The notes under the pieces: model-generated
Seen by the model: only the letters and a program-made list of their open reading frames with translations
The model's database searches: none
Told to the model about the DNA's origin: nothing
NCBI RefSeq assembly: GCF_002091635.1
Contig: NZ_BDAC01000003.1
Span: forward strand, 124,001 to 188,000
Source: Pseudomonas indica NBRC 103045
Lineage (GTDB): Bacteria; Pseudomonadota; Gammaproteobacteria; Pseudomonadales; Pseudomonadaceae
Length of the DNA stretch: 64,000 nt
Direction: 5' to 3'
Shown: positions 27,082 through 34,186 of the stretch, in pieces
Numbering within the stretch: the first letter of the stretch is position 1
Layout of the letters: the number at the start of each line of letters is the position of its first letter
Position numbers and translations under genes: made by a program

Positions 27082-28026
27082 ATGAACAGATTCACGCACT
27101 GGCTGCTCGCACTCCCCTTCCTTTTCGCCGGTAGCCTGCAGGCTGCCGAGGATGCCCGCTGCGAACTGGTACGTCTCTCCGACGTGGGCTGGACCGACAT
27201 CACCATGACCACCGCCGTGGCCCGCCTGGTGCTCGGCGAGATCGGTTACCGTACCCAGATCAAGCGCCTGTCGCTGCCGGAAACCTACCGCACCCTCGCC
27301 GAAGGCCAGACGGACGTGTTCCTCGGCAACTGGATGCCGGCGCAGAGCGAGCTGGTCCAGCCGCACCTGGACAGCGGCCGCATCGAGAAGCTGCAGACCA
27401 ACCTGCCGACGGTGCGCTACACCCTGGCCGTACTCACGCCCGGTTATGAGGCCGGACTGCACGATTTCGCCGACATCCACAAGTTCAAGGAGCAGTTGAA
27501 CGGCCAGATCTTCGGTATCGAGCCCGGCAACGAAGGCAACGCGATGATCAAAGGCATGATCCGCGACAACACCTTCGGCCTGAGCGGCTTCACCCTGGTC
27601 GAATCCAGCGAAAGTGGCATGCTCAATCACGTCGAACGTGCCCAGCGCATGGGCAAATGGGCGGTGTTCCTCGGCTGGGAACCGCACCCGATGAACGAAC
27701 GCCTGCGCATGAACTACCTGTCCGGCGGCGACAAGTTTTTCGGCCCCGACTATGGCGCCGCACAGGTCAACACCGTCGCGCGCGGCGGTTTCAGCGACGA
27801 ATGCCCGAACCTGGCGCGGCTGTTTCGCAACATGACCTTCACCATCCCCGCGGAAAACCAGCTGATGGGCGCGGTGCTGGAAGGCAACACCAACCGGCGC
27901 CGGGTAGCCAAGGCCTGGATCGAGGACAACCCGCAGACCATCGCCGCCTGGCTCGACGGCGTGACCCATCGGCAAGGCGGGCCCATCACCGGCATTTTTG
28001 GCCTACCTTTGGGTCGAAAGGACTGA
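27082..28026 (+). CDS. Glycine betaine/choline-type substrate-binding protein
   Basis: A 314-residue periplasmic solute-binding protein of the OpuAC/ChoX/CaiX group that captures quaternary amines. Signal peptide to about residue 22; then LVRLSDVGWTDITMTTAVARLVLGEIGY, QTDVFLGNWMPAQ and WAVFLGWEPHPMN, whose aromatic residues normally build the cation-pi box for trimethylammonium. No permease or ATPase gene is adjacent, so it is an orphan that probably shares a transporter encoded elsewhere. ATG 27082 is preferred over an overlapping TTG. It links functionally to pchP, which releases choline, later in the window. Confidence 0.87.
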   Translation: MNRFTHWLLALPFLFAGSLQAAEDARCELVRLSDVGWTDITMTTAVARLVLGEIGYRTQIKRLSLPETYRTLAEGQTDVFLGNWMPAQSELVQPHLDSGRIEKLQTNLPTVRYTLAVLTPGYEAGLHDFADIHKFKEQLNGQIFGIEPGNEGNAMIKGMIRDNTFGLSGFTLVESSESGMLNHVERAQRMGKWAVFLGWEPHPMNERLRMNYLSGGDKFFGPDYGAAQVNTVARGGFSDECPNLARLFRNMTFTIPAENQLMGAVLEGNTNRRRVAKAWIEDNPQTIAAWLDGVTHRQGGPITGIFGLPLGRKD

Positions 28027-28050
28027 ACAGTCCCGGTGAGAGGTCCTTCG

Positions 28051-28839
28051 ATGGACACACTGAAAATCGCCACCTTCAACATCAACGGCATCCGCTCGCG
28101 CCTGCCGGCGCTACTGGAATGGCTGGAGCGCGAAGCACCGGACGTGGCCTGCCTGCAAGAGCTGAAGGCACCGGACACGGCATTCCCCATCGACGCCATC
28201 CAGGCAGCCGGCTACGGGGCGATCTGGCAGGGCCAGCCGTCTTGGAACGGCGTGGCCATCCTGGCGAAGAGGGCCGAGCCGCTGGAAATCCGTCGCGGAC
28301 TCCCCGGCATGGAGGACGACAGCCATAGCCGCTACCTGGAAGCGGCCGTGCAAGGCGTGATCGTCGCCAGCCTCTACCTGCCCAACGGCAACCCGCAGCC
28401 GGGGCCGAAGTTCGACTACAAGCTGGCCTGGTTCGAGCGCCTGATCGCCCATGCGGCCGGGCTGCTGGAAAGCGGGCATCCGGTGGTGCTGGCCGGCGAC
28501 TTCAACGTGGTGCCCACCGACGAGGACATCTACAACCCGCGCTCCTGGCTGAAGGACGCCCTGCTCCAGCCGGAAAGCCGTGCCTGTTACCAGCGCCTGC
28601 TCGCCCAGGGCTGGACCGACGCGATCCGCGCCCGCTACCCGGACGAGCGCATCTACACCTTCTGGGACTACTTCCGCCAGCACTGGGAGAAGAACTCCGG
28701 CCTGCGCATCGACCACCTCCTGCTCAGCCCCGACCTCGCCCCGCGTCTGCGCGATGCCGGCGTCGACCGCTGGGTCCGCGGCCAACCCCACGCCAGCGAT
28801 CACGCGCCGACCTGGATCACCCTGGAGCGAAGCCTGTAG
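28051..28839 (+). CDS. xthA: Exodeoxyribonuclease III
   Basis: A 262-residue exonuclease III/AP endonuclease for base-excision repair. The EEP-fold motifs are NINGIRSR, LQELKAPD (metal Glu), GDFNVVPTDEDIYNP, and the C-terminal RIDHLLLSP and ASDHAPTWITL with the catalytic Asp-His pair. GAGAGG precedes the ATG at 28051. It follows the binding-protein gene by 24 bases, possibly on the same transcript. Confidence 0.93.
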   Translation: MDTLKIATFNINGIRSRLPALLEWLEREAPDVACLQELKAPDTAFPIDAIQAAGYGAIWQGQPSWNGVAILAKRAEPLEIRRGLPGMEDDSHSRYLEAAVQGVIVASLYLPNGNPQPGPKFDYKLAWFERLIAHAAGLLESGHPVVLAGDFNVVPTDEDIYNPRSWLKDALLQPESRACYQRLLAQGWTDAIRARYPDERIYTFWDYFRQHWEKNSGLRIDHLLLSPDLAPRLRDAGVDRWVRGQPHASDHAPTWITLERSL

Positions 28840-29235
28840 GCCCGCCGGGCAAATGAATTCGCTCCTTGCGTCGCAAGCCCAGCGGAGTATTCGGCGAGCG
28901 CGAAAACTGCAAGCCCGCCCCCTCGCCCCTCTGGGGAGAGGTAGGGTGAGGGGGCGAGTCGTCGAACACACCGGGAATCCCGGAAAAACATCGATGCCCC
29001 ATCGCGAGCAGAGCTCGCTCCTACAAGCACCGGACCTCTTGTGTGGGAGCGAATTCATTCGCGATGGACCGAAAGGCTGCATTCGCGGATAAATCCGCAC
29101 AGGCTGCATGTCACCCGACGGTTTCCGTAGGAGCCAGCTCTGCTGGCGAAGCCTTTTCGCGGGTTCGTTTCACGCGTTTTTACAGGGCAACACCAAACCC
29201 GTAGGGGCGAATTCATTCGCCCCTCTCACCCCACC
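28840..29235. repeat. REP cluster between xthA and lhr
   Basis: Nearly the whole 396-base gap is repeat DNA: decayed GCGAATTCATTCGC copies (28850-28870, 29045-29070), a CCCTCGCC...GGTGAGGG element at 28920-28953, a GTAGGAGCCAGC-TCTGCTGGCGA copy at 29127-29150 and a GTAGGGGCGAAT palindrome at 29201-29224 just beside the lhr stop. No gene is seen. The palindromes may terminate the two convergent transcripts. Confidence 0.8.
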
Positions 29236-32200
29236 TCAAGGCCGCTGCACCAACCGCGCCTGGACCTGGCGGGCACTGTCGGCGTCCAGCTCCAGCCAAT
29301 ACTGCGGCTTGCCGGACACGATGGCGGCGGCCGGCACACCGTCGCGGTAGAGCACCCGGTTGCCGGCCACGGCCGGGACCTTGGTGCCGGGGATCAGGCT
29401 GCCTACCAGGTTCAGCGGGTCGGCAGCGGACACGCAGACCAGGCTGCCGTCCGCCGGGCGCTTGCGCACGTCGCGCAGCAGGCCCACCGCTTCCGGCAGG
29501 GCGAACTGTTCGCCGGCCAGACCGCTGACGAAGCGCCCACCGCGAATCTCGCCGCGGGCTTCCAGGCGGTGGTAGACACGCAGCAGATCGCGCCAGGGCG
29601 GCAGCCAGTCCGCCTCGCGCTCCAACAGCCGCCAGAACACCACGCCGTAACGGCGCAACAGGCAGCGGGCGATATGCTCCAGCGCCTCGTCGGCCAGCGC
29701 CGGGCGCCGCCCACCCACCGGCTCGGCCGGCTCTGCCGTGGGGCGCCGTATCAGCGCCCAGCGTCCGGCATCGGCCATGCCGCCGATGAACGCCCCACCC
29801 CGTGCCCGCCGTCCGGCACGCACCCGCTGCTTGCTCGCCGGCATCAGCAAGGCGCGCAGGCCAGCGAAGCTGTCGGCATTCACCAATCCGACCGCCACCA
29901 GCTCGCCGAGGGCGTTCTCCAGTTCGGTGCGCAACAGGCGCACCTCATCCAGCAACTCGTCGAAGAACAACGCACCGTGGCGACCCAGCGCATCCAGCAC
30001 CAACTGCGCCCGGGACGACAGTTGCGGCGCCGGCGCATCCGCCGCCAACGCACTCCAGGCCCCCAGGTGGCGACGCGGCAGCAACACGATGGGCGTACCG
30101 CGCACCGGCCCACCGCTGGCGCGCAGGCGGCCGGCCAGGCGCAGCCAGACCACCCGGCCGGAGCGGCACAAGTCGTCCAGCCAGGTGATGCCGTAGTCCT
30201 TGACCCGCGCCGGCAGGATCTCGCTCTCCCAGGCCCCGGCCGCGGCCTGGAAGCCTTCCAGTTGCCCGACCACCCCGGCCAGGGCCTCGGCGCCCTGCAC
30301 CCGGGTCGTCGGCGTGACCCGCTGCCAGTCGAACAGGAAGCGCAGGAAATCCACCCGCTCCACTGGCTCGATCTCACGGCGCAAACGCTTGACCGTGTAG
30401 CGATGGATGCGTGCCAGCAGGTGCCGCTCGCACCATTCGTCCTCTGTCGCGCCGGGGGTGAAACGGCCACGCAGCACGTAGCCTTCCGCCTCCAGGCGTA
30501 CCAGCGCCTGGGCCACCTGCGAGGCGGGCAACGCCAGCGCGCGGGCGATCAGGCCCACCGGCAGCGGGCCGAAGCCGGTCAGGCGGGCGCGGACGATATC
30601 GACCAGCGCCTCCTCCTCGCTCCACGTCTCGGCGAACTCGGCGGGCGGCTGCACCGTCGGCTCGATCGGCGCCACCGGATAGACGGCACGAAAACTATGC
30701 AGACGCTCCACCGGCAACCACAGCGCCGTCTCGCGCGCCACCTGCATGCGCGTGGCACGCCCAGCCCCGGCCAGCGCCGCCAGCCAATCCGGCCAACCGT
30801 CCTGGCGCTGCGCCTCGACCTCGGCGATGCAGGCCAGCCCCATCAGTGCCTCGTGCATTTCGTCCGCATCGCGGGCCTCGGGCCAGGCTTCGGCAGCCAC
30901 GGCGGCGATGGCCTCGGCGTCCAGCGCGCCGAGGTCGTCGGCCGATTCCGGATCGGTCCAGCGGCGAGCGAGCACCGCCTGGGTGCGGCGCTCTTCCAGC
31001 GGCGCGTCGTCGAGGAAGGCATAGGGCCGGGCATTGAGGATTTCCGCCGCCAGCGGCGACGGCGCCGGCAGGTCGCGGGCCACCAGGCGCACCTCGCCGC
31101 GCTCCATGCGCTGCAGCAGGGCCAGCCAGCCCTCGCTATCCATGGCGTCGTGCAAGCAATCGTCGAGGGTCTGGGCGACCAACGGGTGCTCGGGAATTTC
31201 GCGCTCGCCGACGATATTCTCCAGACACGCCACCTGGTCGGGGAACACCGTGGCCAGCAGGTCTTCGCTGCGCATGCGCTGCAGTTGCGGCGCCACCTTG
31301 CGCCCACCGGCCATGCGCGGCAGGGCCAGCGCGGTGGTGGCGTTCCAGCGCCAGCGCACGCCGAACAGCGGCGCGTCGAGCAGGGCCTGGATCAGCACGT
31401 GCTCGGCGGAGTTGGAATGCAGGTAGCGCCAGACGTCCTCCAGCGGAAAGCTGTGGCTGGTGGACAGCGACAGCACAATGGCATCCTCGGTGGCCGCCGC
31501 CTGCAATTCGAAGTTGAAGGTGCGGCAGAAGCGCTTGCGCAACGCCAGCCCCCAGGCGCGGTTGAGGCGGCTGCCGTAGGGCGAGTGGATCACCAGTTGG
31601 GTGCCGCCGGACTCGTCGAAGAAACGCTCCATCACCAGGGTCCGCTGGCTCGGCAGCACGCCCAGGGCGGCGCGGGCACGGGCGAGGTATTCGACGATCT
31701 GGCGGGCGGCGGCCTCATCCAGGCCGAGTTCGCCGGTCAGCCAGTAGAGGGCGGGTTGCAGGGGGTTGTCCGGGCCCATGGACTGTGGGAGCGAATTCAT
31801 TCGCGATGCGGACTCGACCGAGTACTCCTTGTCGCGAATGAATGCACTCCCACTCGCCAGCAGCTCGTCGATCCGCTCGCGCAGGCGCGCCACTCCTGCC
31901 GACAGCTCGTCGCTGCGCCCCGGTGCCTCGCCGAGCCAGAAGGGAATGTTCGGCGGCTGGCCCTGGGCGTCCTCGACCCGCACCCGTCCCGGCTCGATGC
32001 GCAGGATGCGGTAGGAGGCATTGCCCAGTTGGAAGACGTCCCCGGCCAGGCTTTCCACGGCGAAGTCTTCGTTCACCGTGCCGATGTTGTGCGCCTGGGG
32101 TTCGAGGATCACCGCGTAGTCGGCGTTGTCCGGGATGGTCCCACCGGAGGTGACGGCGGTCAGCCGGCCATTGCGGCGGCCGCGCAGGGTGCGGCTCACC

Positions 32201-33834
32201 GTGTCGCGGTGGATGTAGGCGCCGCGTGCGCCGTGGCGACTGCTGTAGCCCTCGGCGAGCATGCGCAGCACGGCCTGGTAGTCCTCGCGGCGCAGTTCGG
32301 CATAGGGCGCGGCGCGGCGGAACAGGGCGAAGAGCGCGTCCTCCGACCATTCCTGGCAGGCCACTTCGGCGACGATCTGCTGGGCCAGCACATCCAGCGG
32401 GGCCCGAGGGATCGCCAGGGCATCCAGCTCGCCGCGCCGCACGCAGTCGAGCAGCGCGGCACATTCGATCAGGTCGTCGCGGGAGTTGGGAAACAGCCGG
32501 CCTTTGGGCAGCCCGCCGACCTGGTGCCCGGAGCGGCCGACGCGCTGCAGGAAGGCCGCGATGGAACGCGGCGAGCCGAGCTGGCAGACCAGCTCCACGT
32601 CGCCGATATCGATGCCCAGCTCCAGCGAGGCAGTGGCGATCAGCACGCGCAGCTTGCCGTGCTTGAGGCGCTGCTCGGCATCCAGCCGCTGTTCACGGGC
32701 CAGGCTGCCGTGGTGTGCCGCCACCGCCTCGGTGCCCAGGCGTTCGGACAGATGCCGCGCGGCGCGCTCGGCCATGCGCCGGGTGTTGACGAAGATCAGC
32801 GTGGTGCGGTGCTGCCGGGCCAGTTCGGCGAGGCGGTCGTAGACCCGCTCCCAGACGTCGTTGGCCATCACCGCTTCGAGAGGGACCGGCGGGACTTCCA
32901 GGGCCAGGTCGCGGGCACGGGTGTGACCGATGTCGACGATGGCGCAGGGGGTTGGGGCGTGCAGGGATTTTGGGGTGGTGTTTGGCTTGGACTCCGCCCC
33001 CTCACTCCTACGCCGGACGCCCCGGCCCTCTCCCCAGAGGGGCGAGGGGGTTTGGACGTGCGGGGGTTGGAGGGCGGTGCTCGATCGGGACTCCGCTTCC
33101 TCACCCCTTACATCCTCACTCCTCCCCTCTTCCCCCCTCACCCCCACCAAAAACGCCGCCACGGCTTCGATGGGCTTCTGCGTCGCCGACAGGCCGACCC
33201 GCACCAGGCGGCGACCGCAGAGGGCTTCGAGGCGCTCCATGGAGAGGGCCAGGTGGCTGCCGCGCTTGCTGCCGGCGATGGCGTGGATTTCGTCGACGAT
33301 CAGGCTGCGGGTGGTGGCGAGCATGCGTCGGCCGGATTCCGAGCCGAGCAGGACGTAGAGCGATTCCGGGGTGGTCACCAGGATGTGCGGGGCGCGCTTT
33401 CGCATCGCGTTGCGCTCGGTTTGCGGGGTGTCGCCGGTGCGCACGGCGGTGCGAATTTCCAGTGGCGGCAGTCCCTGGCGCACCAGTTCGGCGGAGATGC
33501 CTTCCAGCGGCGCTTCGAGGTTGAGGTGGATGTCGTTGGACAGCGCCTTCAGCGGAGAAACGTAGACCACCACCGTTTCGTCCGGCAGCGTGCCGCCGCG
33601 CGCCAGGCCCTCGCGGACCAGTTCGTCCAGTGCGGCGAGGAAGGCGGTCAGGGTCTTGCCGGAACCGGTCGGCGCGGCGACCAGCGTCGGCCGGCCTGCA
33701 CGGATCAGCGGCCAGGCGGCGACCTGCGCCGGAGTGGGCGTGGGAAAGGTGCGGCGGAACCAGGCGCCGACGGCGGGATGGAAGCCGGCCAGCACGTCGT
33801 CCGCGAGCGTGGTGTCGAGGGTCGATTGGCTCAT
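29236..33834 (-). CDS. lhr: Lhr-type large ATP-dependent helicase, with REP insertions
   Basis: A 1532-residue superfamily 2 helicase of the Lhr (large helicase-related) group, a 3'-5' DNA/RNA:DNA helicase in DNA repair. Walker A PTGSGKT is at 55-61, DEIH at 181-184, VGLSAT at 213-218, and the motif VI region in [12 protein letters not shown]; Lhr winged-helix and C-terminal DUF4635-like domains follow. Residues about 233-296 and about 660-685 are low-complexity translations of REP-type repeats absent from normal Lhr proteins. They are in frame, so the gene may still work. The ATG at 33834 (MSQSTLD) lacks a strong ribosome site. Confidence 0.9.
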   Translation of the reverse strand: MSQSTLDTTLADDVLAGFHPAVGAWFRRTFPTPTPAQVAAWPLIRAGRPTLVAAPTGSGKTLTAFLAALDELVREGLARGGTLPDETVVVYVSPLKALSNDIHLNLEAPLEGISAELVRQGLPPLEIRTAVRTGDTPQTERNAMRKRAPHILVTTPESLYVLLGSESGRRMLATTRSLIVDEIHAIAGSKRGSHLALSMERLEALCGRRLVRVGLSATQKPIEAVAAFLVGVRGEEGRSEDVRGEEAESRSSTALQPPHVQTPSPLWGEGRGVRRRSEGAESKPNTTPKSLHAPTPCAIVDIGHTRARDLALEVPPVPLEAVMANDVWERVYDRLAELARQHRTTLIFVNTRRMAERAARHLSERLGTEAVAAHHGSLAREQRLDAEQRLKHGKLRVLIATASLELGIDIGDVELVCQLGSPRSIAAFLQRVGRSGHQVGGLPKGRLFPNSRDDLIECAALLDCVRRGELDALAIPRAPLDVLAQQIVAEVACQEWSEDALFALFRRAAPYAELRREDYQAVLRMLAEGYSSRHGARGAYIHRDTVSRTLRGRRNGRLTAVTSGGTIPDNADYAVILEPQAHNIGTVNEDFAVESLAGDVFQLGNASYRILRIEPGRVRVEDAQGQPPNIPFWLGEAPGRSDELSAGVARLRERIDELLASGSAFIRDKEYSVESASRMNSLPQSMGPDNPLQPALYWLTGELGLDEAAARQIVEYLARARAALGVLPSQRTLVMERFFDESGGTQLVIHSPYGSRLNRAWGLALRKRFCRTFNFELQAAATEDAIVLSLSTSHSFPLEDVWRYLHSNSAEHVLIQALLDAPLFGVRWRWNATTALALPRMAGGRKVAPQLQRMRSEDLLATVFPDQVACLENIVGEREIPEHPLVAQTLDDCLHDAMDSEGWLALLQRMERGEVRLVARDLPAPSPLAAEILNARPYAFLDDAPLEERRTQAVLARRWTDPESADDLGALDAEAIAAVAAEAWPEARDADEMHEALMGLACIAEVEAQRQDGWPDWLAALAGAGRATRMQVARETALWLPVERLHSFRAVYPVAPIEPTVQPPAEFAETWSEEEALVDIVRARLTGFGPLPVGLIARALALPASQVAQALVRLEAEGYVLRGRFTPGATEDEWCERHLLARIHRYTVKRLRREIEPVERVDFLRFLFDWQRVTPTTRVQGAEALAGVVGQLEGFQAAAGAWESEILPARVKDYGITWLDDLCRSGRVVWLRLAGRLRASGGPVRGTPIVLLPRRHLGAWSALAADAPAPQLSSRAQLVLDALGRHGALFFDELLDEVRLLRTELENALGELVAVGLVNADSFAGLRALLMPASKQRVRAGRRARGGAFIGGMADAGRWALIRRPTAEPAEPVGGRRPALADEALEHIARCLLRRYGVVFWRLLEREADWLPPWRDLLRVYHRLEARGEIRGGRFVSGLAGEQFALPEAVGLLRDVRKRPADGSLVCVSAADPLNLVGSLIPGTKVPAVAGNRVLYRDGVPAAAIVSGKPQYWLELDADSARQVQARLVQRP
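31785..31855. repeat. REP pair inserted in frame in lhr
   Basis: Two inverted copies of a GTGGGAGCGAATTCATTCGC type palindrome (about 31787-31808 and 31830-31853) separated by about 20 bases form a BIME-like unit. The lhr frame stays open, reading [18 protein letters not shown] and following residues as an extra loop. Confidence 0.82.
32947..33138. repeat. Second repeat insertion in lhr (CCCTC...GAGGG family)
   Basis: About 190 bases, a multiple of three, encode a Ser/Pro/Arg/Glu-rich insert between FLVG and CAIVDIGH. They contain the same CCCTCACTCC...CTCTCCCCAGAGGGGCGAGGGG repeat family found in the gaps at 28.9 and 50.5-50.7 kb. The left and right parts repeat RGEE/EG and PLHAPTP-like words, suggesting a duplication inside the insert. 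Confidence 0.75.
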
Positions 33835-33941
33835 TCGCGGACTATGGCGGGAGCCCGCCCAAGGCACAAGCCACAAGACTTGCATGGGCCAGAACCTGAC
33901 CATCCGGTCGTCGCGAAGCGGGTACCGCACCCGCCGTTTTT

Positions 33942-33957
33942 TGTGATCAGTTTCACA
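33942..33957. promoter_or_regulatory. CRP/Vfr-type binding site
   Basis: TGTGA-TCAGTT-TCACA is a perfect match to the core CRP/Vfr consensus TGTGA-N6-TCACA. A second dyad, GTTTCA-CACC-TGAAAC (33950-33965), overlaps it. The site is 230 bases before the fusion gene and 108 bases before lhr, so either could be controlled. Confidence 0.6.
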
Positions 33958-34129
33958 CCTGAAACATGAGCGAAAAAACTTTCCGCAAAACTCTACTTCG
34001 ATAGGAACGTTGCGCATCAGCCACAAGAACAACGCCGCGATGTCGCTCCGAACGTGCGCGAACGTGTGCGCTGATGGCGCTTTCTTGCCCGGTTTCCAGC
34101 AGTAGCCAGGCCCAGGTTCATGGAACGCA

Positions 34130-34148
34130 CGTGACCGTTCCGGTCACG
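34130..34148. promoter_or_regulatory. 19-bp operator-like palindrome before the lipid operon
   Basis: CGTGACCG-TTC-CGGTCACG is a perfect 8-bp dyad with a 3-base centre, ending 38 bases before the ATG of the fusion gene. Size and spacing are typical of a dimeric repressor such as a TetR- or GntR-family regulator. No regulator gene is adjacent. Confidence 0.6.
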
Positions 34149-34186
34149 CCTTGCAGGACGGCTTCGCGCCGCCACGGGAGAAGTGC

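Larger units (their letters stand above)
33835..34186. other. Divergent regulatory region of lhr and the lipid operon
   Basis: 352 bases without a gene. Contains a CRP/Vfr-like site, an overlapping dyad and a 19-bp palindrome (listed separately), plus a short tandem GAACGTGCGC/GAACGTGTGC pair at 34049-34071. It divides lhr from the aminotransferase-reductase operon and presumably holds both promoters. Confidence 0.55.

Noticed and set aside
33950-33965. PsrA site candidate (GAAAC-N4-GTTTC)
   Set aside because: The arms face the other way (GTTTCA...TGAAAC), so it does not match the PsrA consensus.
29569-33969. A 1466-codon open frame antisense to lhr
   Set aside because: Same shadow effect; no start context, no motif, and the lhr motifs are clear on the other strand.
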